A stretch of DNA of 64,000 nt from Pseudomonadota bacterium (GCA_029778535.1 JAKOQB010000039.1:105298-169297); one strand, 5' to 3'; positions 1-9,121 are shown, numbered from the stretch's first letter. Translations and numbers: made by a program. Notes: a model not told the origin generated them from the letters alone.

Positions 1-996
1 GGCCGCACGATCGATCGGCTGGGGGGGCGCGGGGTGATGACGGCCGGGTCGCTCACGGCGGCGCTGCTCCTCGCGCTGCTGTCGCGCGTCGAGTCGCTGC
101 CGGCGCTGTACGCGGTGTGGGCGGGGCTCGGCGTGGCCATGGCGGCGACGCTGTACGAGCCTGCGTTCGCGGTGCTCACGCAGATCTTTGCCACCGGATT
201 CCGGCGCGCGCTGACGGTGCTGACGCTGTTCGGCGGTTTTGCCAGCACCGTGTTCTGGCCGCTGACCACGTGGCTGATCGAGCGCTTCGGCTGGCGCGAC
301 GCCACGCTGTGGCTGGCGTCGATCAACTTCGCCGTGTGCGTGCCGCTGCACTTCTGGCTGCTGCCGCGCGCGCGAACGGCGCGCGCGGCGGAGCCGTCGC
401 CGGCCGCGCGGACCGATCACCGGCCCTGGCGCGAGCGGCACTTCCAGGCGCTCGCGCTGGCGTTCCTCGCGCACTACGTGGTGGTGTCCGCGGTGGCCGC
501 GCATCTGATCGCGCTGCTGCTGGCGCGTGGGTTGTCGCCGGGGGCCGCGGCCGGCATCGGCGCGCTGATCGGACCGATGCAGGTCGCCGGCCGTGTCGTC
601 GAGTTCGGCGCCAGCCGCCGGGTGCGCGCCGGAGCGGTCGGCAGAATCGCCGCCGTGCTGCTGCCGGTGTCGCTGCTGGTCCTGCTGCTGGCAGACGGCG
701 AGTTCGCGCTGCTGGCGCTGTTCGCGGTGCTGTACGGCGCCGGCAACGGCGCGATGACGGTGGTGCGCGGCGCATTGCCCGTCGAGATGTACGGCCGCGC
801 TCAATACGGCGCGATCGCCGGCGCGCTCGCGATGCCGGGGCTGCTGGCGCGCGCGCTCGGGCCGACGCTCGCCGCGTTGCTGTGGACCGCCTTCGGCGGC
901 TACGACGGCGTAGCGCTCGTCCTGATCCTGGTTTCCATGCTCGGGGCGGTCGCGTTCTACTACTCGACGGTCGAGCGCGACGTCACCCGCGCCTGA
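1..996 (+). CDS. MFS transporter, C-terminal part (5' end outside window)
   Basis: A major facilitator superfamily permease that is already open at base 1. The first visible residues, GRTIDRLGGRGVMTAGS, match the MFS loop 2-3 motif, so the real start lies upstream and the internal ATG at 34 is not the start. About 331 codons follow, with at least eight hydrophobic segments. The visible C-terminal half resembles 12-segment drug or metabolite exporters. No substrate can be assigned. Its stop overlaps the convergent photolyase gene by 14 bp, so the two transcripts meet tail to tail. Confidence 0.85.
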   Translation, partial: GRTIDRLGGRGVMTAGSLTAALLLALLSRVESLPALYAVWAGLGVAMAATLYEPAFAVLTQIFATGFRRALTVLTLFGGFASTVFWPLTTWLIERFGWRDATLWLASINFAVCVPLHFWLLPRARTARAAEPSPAARTDHRPWRERHFQALALAFLAHYVVVSAVAAHLIALLLARGLSPGAAAGIGALIGPMQVAGRVVEFGASRRVRAGAVGRIAAVLLPVSLLVLLLADGEFALLALFAVLYGAGNGAMTVVRGALPVEMYGRAQYGAIAGALAMPGLLARALGPTLAALLWTAFGGYDGVALVLILVSMLGAVAFYYSTVERDVTRA

Positions 997-2422
997 CGAC
1001 CGCGTAGCGCTCGAGCGCCTGCCGGCGCGCCGTCGCGTGGTCGACGAGCGGCGCCGGATAGTCGACGCCGATCACGCAGCCAGCGGCGCGCTGGCGCGCG
1101 ATCGGCACGCGCCACGGCGCATGGATCTCACGGTCCGTGAAGCCCGCGAGCTGCGGCAGATAACGCCGGATGAACGCGCCGTCCGGATCGAACTTCTCGC
1201 TCTGCGCAACCGGATTGAAGATGCGAAAGTACGGCTGCGCGTCGCAGCCGCTCGATGCCGCCCACTGCCAGTTGCCGTTGTTGGCCGCCAGATCGAAGTC
1301 GTTCAGATGGCGCGCGAAGTAGCGTTCGCCGCGCCGCCAGTCGATGCCGAGATCCTTGGTCAGGAAGCTCGCCACGACCATGCGCAGCCGGTTGTGCATG
1401 TAGCCGGTGCGGTTGATCTGCGCCATCGCCGCGTCGACCAGCGGATAGCCCGTGCGGCCTTCGCACCACGCCGCGAAGAGCTCCGGATCGTCGCTCCAGC
1501 GGATGCGGTCGTACTCGGGACGGAACGCGCGTGCTGCCACATAAGGATGGTGCCAAAGGACTTGCTGGAAGAAATCGCGCCAGATCAGTTCCGACAGCCA
1601 GACTTCGGCGCCGCTCGTTCCGGACGCGGCGCGCTCGACCGCGAAGGCCGCCAGTTCGCGGATCGACACCGTGCCGAAGCGCAGATGCACCGACAGGTGC
1701 GAGGGCCCGTTGCGCGCCGGAAAGTCGCGCAGGCGATCGTAATCGCCGATGCGCTCCTTGAACTCGTCGAACACCCGCGCGCCGCCGGTGGCGCCGGTCG
1801 CAAGGCGCAAGCTGCCCAGGTTCGTGACCGAGAAACCGAGCTGCGCCGGCGACGGTATCGGCTCGCTGCGCTCCGGCCGCGAGAGCGCAGCCGCATAACG
1901 CTCGACGGGATACGACTTCACGTGAAAGGGCGTCAGCTTCCGAAGCCATGCGTTTCGGTACGGCGTAAACACGGAGAATGGCTTGCCGGCGCCGGTCACC
2001 AGTTCGTCCCGGTCGAAGATCACCTGATCCTTGAAGGTGAGCAGGCGCCGGCCGGCCGCCGCGAGTGCCGCGTCGACCCGCCGATCGCGCGCGATCGCCT
2101 CGGGCTCGTAGTCGTGGTTGGCAAACACCGCGTCGACGCGAAGTTCGTCGGCGAGGCGCACGATCTCCTCGGCCGCGAACCCGTGGCGCACGATCAGCGC
2201 GCCGCCGCGCTCGTTCAGCGACTGTGCCAGTTCGCGGACCGCGAGGACGATGAACTCGACCCGGCGGTCGGCCACCAGGCCCTGTGCCCGCAAGGGATCG
2301 AGGATCGCGCGATCGAATACGAATGCGCAGTAGACGCGCCGCGCCGCGCGCAGGGCGTGATACAGCGCCGCATGATCATGCGGGCGCAGGTCGCGTCGGA
2401 ACCAGACGAGGGCGGCGTCCAT
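983..2422 (-). CDS. phrB: Deoxyribodipyrimidine photo-lyase
   Basis: A blue-light FAD enzyme that splits cyclobutane pyrimidine dimers in DNA. The 479-residue product has the N-terminal antenna-domain signature VWFRRDLRPHDHAAL at residues 6-20 and the FAD-binding signature GNWQWAASSGCDAQPYFRIF at residues 383-402, both typical of class I photolyases (E. coli PhrB has 472 residues). The start is set at the ATG beginning MDAALVWF. The reading frame stays open for another 111 codons upstream, but that stretch lies over yqgE in the opposite direction and has no photolyase similarity. It diverges from yqgE with 69 bp between starts, so both promoters must lie in that gap. Confidence 0.95.
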   Translation of the reverse strand: MDAALVWFRRDLRPHDHAALYHALRAARRVYCAFVFDRAILDPLRAQGLVADRRVEFIVLAVRELAQSLNERGGALIVRHGFAAEEIVRLADELRVDAVFANHDYEPEAIARDRRVDAALAAAGRRLLTFKDQVIFDRDELVTGAGKPFSVFTPYRNAWLRKLTPFHVKSYPVERYAAALSRPERSEPIPSPAQLGFSVTNLGSLRLATGATGGARVFDEFKERIGDYDRLRDFPARNGPSHLSVHLRFGTVSIRELAAFAVERAASGTSGAEVWLSELIWRDFFQQVLWHHPYVAARAFRPEYDRIRWSDDPELFAAWCEGRTGYPLVDAAMAQINRTGYMHNRLRMVVASFLTKDLGIDWRRGERYFARHLNDFDLAANNGNWQWAASSGCDAQPYFRIFNPVAQSEKFDPDGAFIRRYLPQLAGFTDREIHAPWRVPIARQRAAGCVIGVDYPAPLVDHATARRQALERYAVVRRG

Positions 2423-2491
2423 CGGTTGGCAATTGTCAAACGACGGTCGTCGTGCCGATCGCCGTCCGGCAACAAGAATACAATTCGAGCC

Positions 2492-3058
2492 ATGGCGAAG
2501 GCCCGGATGAACCTGACGCACCAGTTCCTGATCGCGATGCCGACGCTGGTCGATCCGAATTTCGAGCGCACGGTGGTCTACATCTGCGAGCACAACGACA
2601 AGGGCGCGATCGGGCTGGTGATCAACCGCTCGACCGACCTGACGCTCGCCAAGCTGTTCGACAAGATCGACCTGAAGCTGGAGATCGCGCCGTGGAAGGA
2701 CGCGCCGGTCTTCTTCGGCGGACCGGTGCAGACCGAGCGCGGCTTCGTGCTGCACAGCCCGGCCGGCAACTACAGCTCGTCGCTGACGGTGGCCGACGAA
2801 ATCGCGCTGACCACGTCGAAGGACGTGCTAGAAGCGGTGGCCAGCGGCGCGGGGCCGGCGAAGCTGCTGGTGACGCTCGGCCACTCCGGGTGGGGCGGAG
2901 GACAGCTCGAAAACGAGATCGCGCACAACGCGTGGCTGACGGTGGCGGCGCGCGCGGAGATCATCTTCGAGACTCCGGTCGAGCAGCGATTCGATGCGGC
3001 GCTGAAGCTGCTCGGCATCGACTCGGCGCAACTGTCGGGGCTGGCCGGGCATGCTTGA
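2492..3058 (+). CDS. yqgE: YqgE/AlgH family protein (UPF0301)
   Basis: A 188-residue member of the YqgE/AlgH family, whose biochemical role is not settled; AlgH was named for an effect on alginate expression in Pseudomonas. Family motifs are visible: VFFGGPVQTERGFVLH in the middle and GHSGWGGGQLENEI in the C-terminal half. The first gene of a forward cluster continuing into ruvX and the pyrimidine genes, an order widely seen in proteobacteria. The ATG at 2492 gives MAKARMNLTH; a second ATG five codons later is possible. The photolyase gene diverges upstream. Confidence 0.93.
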   Translation: MAKARMNLTHQFLIAMPTLVDPNFERTVVYICEHNDKGAIGLVINRSTDLTLAKLFDKIDLKLEIAPWKDAPVFFGGPVQTERGFVLHSPAGNYSSSLTVADEIALTTSKDVLEAVASGAGPAKLLVTLGHSGWGGGQLENEIAHNAWLTVAARAEIIFETPVEQRFDAALKLLGIDSAQLSGLAGHA

Positions 3059-3110
3059 CCGGGTGCGCCTCGCAGCTTCGGGCCGGCCGGTTCCCCCTTC
3101 CATTTCCTCG

Positions 3111-3485
3111 ATGACCGACACGGTCGTGCTCGGATTCGACTTCGGCGTGCGCCGGATCGGTGTGGCGATCGGCAACTCGGTCACGCGCCAGGCGCGTCCG
3201 CTGACGGTGATCGACGCGCAGGGCGCGGCGCGCTGGGTGCGCATCGCGGCGCTGATCGACGAATGGCAGCCTGATCAGATCGTGGTCGGCGTGCCGCGCC
3301 ATCCCGACGGCGCGCCGCACGAGATGACCGAGCGCTGCGAGCGCTTCGCGCGCCAGCTCGAAGGGCGTTATCGCCGCGCGGTCGCGCGCGCCGACGAGCG
3401 CTATTCGTCGGCGGTTGTACACGGCGGCGCGGATGATGCGGCGGCGGCGGTGATCCTGCAGCAGTGGCTGGAGCAGATCCGATGA
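3111..3485 (+). CDS. ruvX: Putative pre-16S rRNA nuclease / Holliday junction resolvase-like RuvX (YqgF)
   Basis: RNase H-fold protein of the YqgF family, implicated in final 5' processing of 16S rRNA. The product is 124 residues, slightly shorter than the usual 135-140. It carries GFDFGVRRIGVAIG with the first catalytic aspartate, VVGVPRHPDG, DERYSS and the final DAAAAVILQQWL helix. The region between DERYSS and DAAAA is shorter than usual but keeps the family order. The ATG at 3111 is chosen because the frame upstream (from 3051) has no similarity and overlaps yqgE. Its stop overlaps the pyrR start as ATGA, indicating translational coupling. Confidence 0.9.
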   Translation: MTDTVVLGFDFGVRRIGVAIGNSVTRQARPLTVIDAQGAARWVRIAALIDEWQPDQIVVGVPRHPDGAPHEMTERCERFARQLEGRYRRAVARADERYSSAVVHGGADDAAAAVILQQWLEQIR

Positions 3486-3985
3486 TCTCGCTCGACGCCG
3501 AGGCGATCTACCGCAGCTTCGCGCAGCGCGTGCGCGAGGAGGTCGCCGGCCGCGACGTCAAGCTCGTCGGCGTGCACACCGGCGGCGTGTGGCTCGCGGA
3601 GCGCCTGAAGGACGAGTTGAAGAGCCCGCATCCGGTCGGCGTGCTCGACATCTCGTTTTACCGCGACGACTTCGACCGTTCGGGGCTGAACCCGAGCGTC
3701 AAACCGTCGCGCATCCCGTTCGATGTCGACGGCGCCGACATCCTGCTGATCGACGACGTGCTGTACACCGGCCGCACCGTGCGCGCGGCGATGAACGAAC
3801 TGTTCGACTACGGCCGTCCGGCGCGGATCGACCTGGCGGTGCTGATCGATCGCGGCGGGCGCGAACTGCCGATCGCGGCGTCGATCGTCGGCCGCACGAT
3901 CGAAGTGCCGGCCGATGTCAGCGTCGTACTGGCGCGCGACGAGTCCGGCAAGCTCGGGCTGACGCTGGAGCAGAAGCGTGCGTAA
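3482..3985 (+). CDS. pyrR: Bifunctional PyrR: pyr regulator / uracil phosphoribosyltransferase
   Basis: A 167-residue phosphoribosyltransferase-fold protein. The PRPP-binding motif [17 protein letters not shown] lies near residues 84-100, and the N-terminal [14 protein letters not shown] loop is typical of PyrR. In Gram-positive bacteria PyrR binds pyr mRNA. In proteobacteria that keep it next to pyrB, its regulatory role is less clear and the enzymatic activity (uracil plus PRPP to UMP) is the safe assignment. It overlaps ruvX by 4 bp and pyrB by 8 bp, so it is part of one operon. I saw no convincing attenuator upstream. Confidence 0.93.
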   Translation: MISLDAEAIYRSFAQRVREEVAGRDVKLVGVHTGGVWLAERLKDELKSPHPVGVLDISFYRDDFDRSGLNPSVKPSRIPFDVDGADILLIDDVLYTGRTVRAAMNELFDYGRPARIDLAVLIDRGGRELPIAASIVGRTIEVPADVSVVLARDESGKLGLTLEQKRA

Positions 3986-4937
3986 CCCACAACTCAATGC
4001 CAACGGCGAACTGCACCACCTGCTGTCGCTCGACGGGCTGCCGCGCGCGATCATCGAGCGCATCCTCACCACCGCCGACAGCTTCATCAACATCGCCGCG
4101 CGCGAGGTAAAGAACGTGCCGCTGCTGCGCGGAAGCGCGGTGTTCAACCTGTTCTTCGAGAACAGCACGCGCACGCGCACCACGTTCGAGATCGCGGCGC
4201 GGCGCCTGTCCGCCGACGTGTTCAATCTCGACATCACGCGCTCGAGCACGACCAAGGGCGAATCGCTGCTCGACACGATCAACAACCTGACCGCGATGCA
4301 GGCCGATATGTTCGTGGTCCGCCATGCCACGAGCGGCGCGCCCTACCTGATCGCGAAGCACGTGGCGCCGCACGTGCACGTGATCAACGCCGGCGACGGC
4401 CGCCACGCGCATCCGACGCAGGGCCTGCTCGACATGTACACGATCCGGCACTACAAGCGCGACTTCACGAACCTCACGGTGGCGATCGTCGGCGACATCC
4501 TGCACTCGCGCGTGGCCAGATCCGACATCCACGCGCTGACCACGCTCGGCGTGCCCGAGGTGCGCGCGGTCGGCCCGCTGACGCTGCTGCCGGCGGGGTT
4601 GCCCGAGATGGGCGTGCAGGTCTGCACGCGGCTGGAGGAAGGCATCAAGGACGCCGACGTGATCATCATGCTGCGGCTGCAAAACGAGCGGATGCGCGGG
4701 GCGCTGCTGCCCTCCGCGCAGGAGTTCTTCCGCAACTACGGGCTGACGCCGGAGAAGCTGCGGCTGGCGAAGCCCGACGCGATCGTGATGCACCCCGGCC
4801 CGATGAACCGCGGCGTCGAGATCGACTCGCACGTCGCCGACGGCGCGCAGAGCGTGATCCTGCCTCAGGTCACCTTCGGCATCGCGGTGCGCATGGCGGT
4901 GCTGTCGATCGCCGCGTCGTCGCAGAGGATGCAATGA
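3978..4937 (+). CDS. pyrB: Aspartate carbamoyltransferase catalytic subunit
   Basis: Catalyses carbamoyl phosphate plus L-aspartate to N-carbamoylaspartate, the first committed step of pyrimidine synthesis. The 319-residue product has the carbamoyl-phosphate loop [13 protein letters not shown] near residue 55, the STTKGES mobile loop, [12 protein letters not shown] and [13 protein letters not shown], all diagnostic. The start is a GTG inside the end of pyrR (8-bp overlap); no in-frame ATG lies nearby. No pyrI regulatory gene follows. Instead a degenerate dihydroorotase gene does, as in the Pseudomonas-type ATCase in which the pyrC' product is a structural partner. The stop is followed at once by a repeat array. 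Confidence 0.96.
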   Translation: MRNPQLNANGELHHLLSLDGLPRAIIERILTTADSFINIAAREVKNVPLLRGSAVFNLFFENSTRTRTTFEIAARRLSADVFNLDITRSSTTKGESLLDTINNLTAMQADMFVVRHATSGAPYLIAKHVAPHVHVINAGDGRHAHPTQGLLDMYTIRHYKRDFTNLTVAIVGDILHSRVARSDIHALTTLGVPEVRAVGPLTLLPAGLPEMGVQVCTRLEEGIKDADVIIMLRLQNERMRGALLPSAQEFFRNYGLTPEKLRLAKPDAIVMHPGPMNRGVEIDSHVADGAQSVILPQVTFGIAVRMAVLSIAASSQRMQ

Positions 4938-5113
4938 GGATTGCGGATTGCGGATTGCGGATTGCGCCGGGCGGAGCGCGCGGGAATCTGCGTGCTTGCG
5001 CTGCTACGCGCCCGGGCACGCAGACGACGCTGGCACAACGAACGCAATCCGCAATCCGCAATCCGCAATCCGAGCCCCGCAATCCGCAATGCGACAGGCG
5101 CAATCCGCAGTCC
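4938..5113. repeat. Inverted arrays of the heptamer GGATTGC between pyrB and pyrC'
   Basis: Four perfect tandem copies of GGATTGC (4938-4965) start one base after the pyrB stop. Four perfect copies of the complement GCAATCC (5044-5071) follow after about 78 bases, then four more spaced or imperfect copies up to 5113 (5079, 5086, 5100, 5107). The two arrays are exact reverse complements, so the mRNA between pyrB and pyrC' can fold a 28-bp perfect stem, and the extra copies could pair in shifted registers. The segment holds no convincing gene; the short open frames through it simply read the repeat. It ends six bases before the pyrC' ATG. Confidence 0.9.
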
Positions 5114-5118
5114 GAACC

Positions 5119-6432
5119 ATGAAGCTCGCGATCAGAAACGGCCGCCTGATCGACCCCGCGTCGGGGCACGACGCGATCGCGGATCTCGCCATCGCCGACG
5201 GCCGCATCGCCGCGATCGGGGCTGCCTCCGACTTCACGGCGGATCGCACGATCGATGCGCGCGGGCTGATCGTCGCCCCGGGACTGGTCGATCTGTGCGC
5301 GCGCATGCGCGAGCCGGGCGCCGAAGGCGCATTGAAGATCGAGATGCGCGCGGCGCTTGCCGGCGGCGTGACCGGCGTCGTGTGCCCGCCCGACACCGAT
5401 CCGCCGCTCGACGAGCCGGGGCTGGTGCGCATGTTGCGCCAGCGTTCGCGCGAAGCGGCCGGCGCGCGGCTCTATCCGCTCGGCGCCCTCACAGCAGGGC
5501 TGGCGGGCGAAACGCTGGCCGAGATCGAGACGATGCACGAGGTCGGCTGCGTGGCGTTCATGCAGACGCGCGCGCTGCCGCACGACAACGGCGTGCTGCT
5601 GCAAGCCATGCGCTATGCAAAGACCTTCGACCTGCCGCTGTGGCTGCGGCCGGTCGAGGACACGCTCGCCGGCAGCGGCGTGGCCGCCGCGGGCGCGGTG
5701 GCCGGACGGCTCGGCCTGCCCTCGATCCCGGTCGCCGCGGAGACCGTCGCACTGCACACCGTGTTCGAGCTGCAGCGCGCCGCGGGCAACCCGCGCGTGC
5801 ATCTGGCGCGGCTGTCGTCGGCTGCCGGCGTCGAACTCGTGCGCCAGGCCAAGCGCGACGGTCTGCCGGTCAGCGCCGATGTCGGCATCCATCACGTGCA
5901 TCTGACCGACATCGATATCGGCTACTTCGATTCGAATTGCCGGCTCGACCCGCCGCTGCGCTCGCAACGTGATCGCGATGCGATTCTCGCGGGGCTCGCC
6001 GACGGCACGATCGACGCGATCTGTTCCGACCATACGCCCGTCGGCGCGGACGACAAGCTGCTGCCGTTCGGCGAAGCGGCGCCGGGCGCGACAGCGCTCG
6101 AGACGCTGCTGCCGCTGGTCCTCAAGTGGGCCGTGCGCGCCGAGGTGCCGCTCGTGCGCGCGCTTGCGAAGATCACCAGCGACCCCGCGCGAGTGCTGGG
6201 CGAGCCGACCGGGCGGCTCGCGGTCGGCGCGAAGGCCGACGTGGTCGTGTTCGATCCCGCAGCGCATTGGCGCGTGCTGCCGGAACTGCTGGCCAGTTCC
6301 GGAAAGGACACGCCCTTCACCGGCCACGAACTGCAGGGCCGGACCCGCTTCACCCTCGTCGGCGGCGAAGTCCGCTTCGAGCAAAGCGATCCGCGCACCG
6401 AGCGAAGCGATCCGCGCACCGACCGCGGCTGA
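5119..6432 (+). CDS. pyrC': Inactive dihydroorotase-like subunit PyrC' of aspartate carbamoyltransferase
   Basis: A 437-residue amidohydrolase-fold protein clearly of the dihydroorotase family (start MKLAIRNGRLIDP, PGLVDL..REPG, TAGLAGE, LDPPLRSQRD, SDHTP). The catalytic metal site is lost. The family HxH motif after PGLVDL reads CAR; the later histidine positions read LRPVED and LARLSS instead of histidine-containing motifs. The aspartate of SDHTP remains. In Pseudomonas the equivalent protein is catalytically dead and is required to assemble active ATCase with PyrB, so the same role is inferred here; a true PyrC must then be encoded elsewhere. The ATG at 5119 is preceded by the heptamer arrays. 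The last residues come from a 21-bp tandem duplication. Confidence 0.88.
   Translation: MKLAIRNGRLIDPASGHDAIADLAIADGRIAAIGAASDFTADRTIDARGLIVAPGLVDLCARMREPGAEGALKIEMRAALAGGVTGVVCPPDTDPPLDEPGLVRMLRQRSREAAGARLYPLGALTAGLAGETLAEIETMHEVGCVAFMQTRALPHDNGVLLQAMRYAKTFDLPLWLRPVEDTLAGSGVAAAGAVAGRLGLPSIPVAAETVALHTVFELQRAAGNPRVHLARLSSAAGVELVRQAKRDGLPVSADVGIHHVHLTDIDIGYFDSNCRLDPPLRSQRDRDAILAGLADGTIDAICSDHTPVGADDKLLPFGEAAPGATALETLLPLVLKWAVRAEVPLVRALAKITSDPARVLGEPTGRLAVGAKADVVVFDPAAHWRVLPELLASSGKDTPFTGHELQGRTRFTLVGGEVRFEQSDPRTERSDPRTDRG
6379..6420 (+). repeat. 21-bp tandem duplication at the 3' end of pyrC'
   Basis: Two adjacent 21-base units (6379-6399 and 6400-6420) differ at one base and encode the repeated residues EQSDPRT/ERSDPRT. 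They extend the C-terminus of the PyrC'-like protein past the conserved fold without breaking the frame. This looks like a recent replication-slippage event. Confidence 0.85.
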
Positions 6433-6450
6433 GCGGCACGCCCGACCGCG

Positions 6451-7314
6451 ATGCGTGCGCTGATAGCACCGCTGCGGATCCTCGCGCTGATCGCGCACAT
6501 CCTGATCGGCCTGGCGATCGCACTGGCGATCTTTCCGTGGCAGTCGCAGCGCCGGCGCAATCCGACGATCCGCGTCTGGTCGCGCATGCTGCTCGCGATC
6601 TGCGGCACGCGCCTGCGCGTGACGGGCGTTACGCTCGATCCGAAGCTCGCGCGCAGCGGCACCATCGACTGGGCGCCGGGGCGGCTGCTGCTGTCGAATC
6701 ACATCTCGTGGATCGACGTGTTCGCGATCCTCGCCACGTTGCCCAGCCGTTTCGTCGCCAAGTCGGAGATCCGGCGCTGGCCGCTGCTGGGCTGGCTGGT
6801 CACCCTGGTCGGTACGCTGTACATCGAGCGCGGCCGGCGCCACGCGGTCGCGGCAATCAACCATCGCGTGCGCGACCTGCTGAAGGTGGGCGAGGCCATC
6901 GCGGTCTTTCCCGAAGGCACGACCACCGACGGCGCCGAACTGCTGCCGTTTCACTCGAACCTGATCGCGCCCGCCCTCGAGGTCGGTTGCGACGTGTGGC
7001 CGGTCGCGCTGCGCTACACCGAGCGCGGCGCGCCATCGAGCGCACCGGCGTTCATCGGCGACATGGGGCTCGTTACCTCGCTGTGGAACATCCTGCTCGC
7101 GCGCGACCTGGCCGTCGAGGTGGCGCTGCTGGCGCCGGTCGCGACGACCGCCGATCGCAACCGCCATCACCTCGCACATGCGGCACAGCACGCGATCGCC
7201 TCGCACCTGGGCGTGGCGATGCCGCCGCAACGGCGGGGCATCAGCCCGTCGGCGCCAGATACTGCGGACAGTCGACCTGAATCAGCGCGCGATCCGGCCA
7301 GCGCATCGCGGTGA
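6451..7314 (+). CDS. plsC: 1-acyl-sn-glycerol-3-phosphate acyltransferase
   Basis: Membrane acyltransferase that transfers a second acyl chain to lysophosphatidic acid. The 287-residue product has an N-terminal hydrophobic segment, the HX4D catalytic motif in [15 protein letters not shown] near residue 80, and the FPEGTTTDG substrate motif. It begins 18 bp after pyrC' and is probably co-transcribed with it. The C-terminal 40 residues are low-complexity and overlap the convergent apaH gene by 74 bp, so the real functional end of the enzyme is earlier than its stop. Confidence 0.92.
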   Translation: MRALIAPLRILALIAHILIGLAIALAIFPWQSQRRRNPTIRVWSRMLLAICGTRLRVTGVTLDPKLARSGTIDWAPGRLLLSNHISWIDVFAILATLPSRFVAKSEIRRWPLLGWLVTLVGTLYIERGRRHAVAAINHRVRDLLKVGEAIAVFPEGTTTDGAELLPFHSNLIAPALEVGCDVWPVALRYTERGAPSSAPAFIGDMGLVTSLWNILLARDLAVEVALLAPVATTADRNRHHLAHAAQHAIASHLGVAMPPQRRGISPSAPDTADSRPESARDPASASR

Positions 7315-8056
7315 GGCGTCCGCCCCACACGCAGCCGGTGTCGAGGCAGATCGCGTCGGCGCGCAGCAGCAGGCCGAGTGTGGACCAGTGGCCGAAGACG
7401 ATCGGCGTGCCGCGCGTGCCGCGCTTCGGGTGATCGAACCACGGCATGAATCCGGGCGGCGCGCTGCCCGCGCCTTCCTTGACCTTGAAGTCCATCGCCC
7501 CGCCGGCGTCGACGAAGCGCAGCCTTGTGAGCGCGTTGATCACGCAGCGCGCGCGGTCCGCGCCGGCGAGCGCGTCGTCCCAGCGCGCAGGGCGGTTGCC
7601 GTACATCGTCGCCAGGAAGTCACGATGGTCGTCCGCGCGCAGCCGCGCCTCGACCTCGCGTGCCAGTTGCAGCGTCTGCTCGACCGACCACTGCGGCAAC
7701 ACGCCGGCGTGGACGAACAGCGCGCCCGCCTCGAAATGCGCCAGCGGCCGCGCGCGCAGCCAGTCGAGCAGTTCGGCGCGGTCGGGCGCATCGAGGATCT
7801 CCTGCAGCGTGTCGTCGTCGTGCTGCGGGCGGATGCCCGCCGCCACCGCGAGCAGGTGCAGGTCGTGGTTGCCGAGCAGCACCGTCGCCCGCTCGCCGAG
7901 CGACTTCACGTAGCGCAACGCCGCGAGCGACTCCGGGCCGCGATTGACGATGTCGCCGAGGAAGATCAGCCGCTGCCCGGCGTCGATTCCCTCGAGGAGC
8001 TCGCGCAGTTTTGTGAAACACCCCTGCAGGTCGCCGACAGCGACGATCGACGGCAT
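7241..8056 (-). CDS. apaH: Symmetrical bis(5'-nucleosyl)-tetraphosphatase
   Basis: Hydrolyses Ap4A to two ADP, limiting dinucleoside polyphosphates in the cytoplasm. The 271-residue product carries the metallophosphoesterase motifs [21 protein letters not shown] and [11 protein letters not shown] in order, then the family-specific [10 protein letters not shown] and VFGHWSTLG. Length matches E. coli ApaH (280). It is the last gene of the reverse cluster, beginning four bases after wecA ends, and it converges on plsC. Confidence 0.95.
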   Translation of the reverse strand: MPSIVAVGDLQGCFTKLRELLEGIDAGQRLIFLGDIVNRGPESLAALRYVKSLGERATVLLGNHDLHLLAVAAGIRPQHDDDTLQEILDAPDRAELLDWLRARPLAHFEAGALFVHAGVLPQWSVEQTLQLAREVEARLRADDHRDFLATMYGNRPARWDDALAGADRARCVINALTRLRFVDAGGAMDFKVKEGAGSAPPGFMPWFDHPKRGTRGTPIVFGHWSTLGLLLRADAICLDTGCVWGGRLTAMRWPDRALIQVDCPQYLAPTG

Positions 8057-8059
8057 CGC

Positions 8060-9121
8060 CTAACGACGCCGCGCCATCCGCCGCCGACCTGTCACGTGCA
8101 TCAATCGCGCGGGATGGAGAAAGACCGCCAGATACGCGATCCCAACTGTGAGGAAGCCGGCAAAGAGCCACGCTTCGGAAATCCCGATCAGCCAGCCCGC
8201 GGTGCCGATCGCGCCGAGCAGCGCATTGGCGCCGACCAGCATCGCCGCCGTCACGCCGGCAGACAGTCCCCGCCGCAACAGAAGATGGTGGATGTGGCCG
8301 CGGTCGCCGAGCAGCGGATTGCGCCCGCGCAGCAGCCGGCGCAGCGTCACGGTGAACAGATCGAGCAGCACCACGCCCGCGACCCACAGCATGACGACCG
8401 GAGGCACCGCGCGCTGATGCTGCGACAGCTCGAGCGTGAACCACGCGACGACGAAGCCCAGCGCGAGGCTGCCGGTGTCGCCCATGAACGTGCGCAAGCG
8501 GCCGCGCCACGGGTGGGGCGCGTTGAAGAACAGGAAACCGACCACCGCGCCGAGCAGCACCGCGAGCAGCGTCAGCGCCGTCAGGTCGCCGAGCAGCCAC
8601 GCGAACACGGCGAAGTACGCCAGCATCACCGCGACGATGCCGCCGGCCAGCCCATCGAGGCCATCGAGCATGTTGATGCCGTTGACCACCGCCACGGTCG
8701 CGAACACGGTGATCGGGATCGACCAGGCGCGCAGTTCGATCCGGCCGATCGCCAGGATGTCGCCCAGCGACAGCAGCAACTGATTGCCCCACAGCGTCAT
8801 CGCCAGCGCGGCCGCGACCTGTGCCGCGAGCTTGGCGCGCGCCGAACCGCCGTGACTGTCGTCGTACAGCCCGACGACGCCGAGCGCAACCATCACCAGC
8901 AGCAGCACATGGTTGACGCCCGCAGTGGCGGTCGAAATCGCGATCGCGACGAAGAACCCCAGCAGGATCGCCAGCCCGCCGGTCACCGGCACCGACTCGC
9001 CGTGGCGCTTGCGGCCGTCCGGCTGGTCGATCAGCCGCAGCCGCGCCGCGGGCGCGCGCAGCGCGATCACCATCAGCGCCGACAGCAGGCAGGCAAGCGA
9101 GGCGTGGAGGATGACATTCAT
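8060..9121 (-). CDS. wecA: Undecaprenyl-phosphate sugar-1-phosphate transferase, WecA/MraY family
   Basis: Polytopic membrane enzyme that moves a sugar-1-phosphate, typically GlcNAc-1-P, from UDP onto undecaprenyl phosphate to start glycan assembly. The 353-residue product has about ten hydrophobic segments, the GLYDDSHG metal motif, NGINMLDGLDGLAGG, FMGDTGSLALGF, and the RGHIHHLLLRRG loop typical of WecA-like members. The start MNVILHASL is chosen because it begins the first membrane helix; the frame stays open upstream but that part is not hydrophobic or conserved. The 180 bp between it and hldC hold no other gene. Substrate could also be another N-acetylhexosamine. Confidence 0.87.
   Translation of the reverse strand: MNVILHASLACLLSALMVIALRAPAARLRLIDQPDGRKRHGESVPVTGGLAILLGFFVAIAISTATAGVNHVLLLVMVALGVVGLYDDSHGGSARAKLAAQVAAALAMTLWGNQLLLSLGDILAIGRIELRAWSIPITVFATVAVVNGINMLDGLDGLAGGIVAVMLAYFAVFAWLLGDLTALTLLAVLLGAVVGFLFFNAPHPWRGRLRTFMGDTGSLALGFVVAWFTLELSQHQRAVPPVVMLWVAGVVLLDLFTVTLRRLLRGRNPLLGDRGHIHHLLLRRGLSAGVTAAMLVGANALLGAIGTAGWLIGISEAWLFAGFLTVGIAYLAVFLHPARLMHVTGRRRMARRR

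Noticed and set aside
1037..2490. Forward open frame opposite the photolyase gene, running into yqgE.
   Set aside because: Only the part from 2492 matches a family (YqgE); the upstream part is the shadow of phrB.
4938..5113. Considered as a CRISPR array because of regularly repeated short units.
   Set aside because: Units are contiguous heptamers without spacers, in two inverted blocks, and no cas genes are present.
3918..7230. Long reverse-strand open frames opposite pyrB, pyrC' and plsC (up to about 786 codons).
   Set aside because: High-G+C DNA leaves antisense frames open; the products are Arg/His/Asp-rich with no domain, and the forward genes are clearly conserved.
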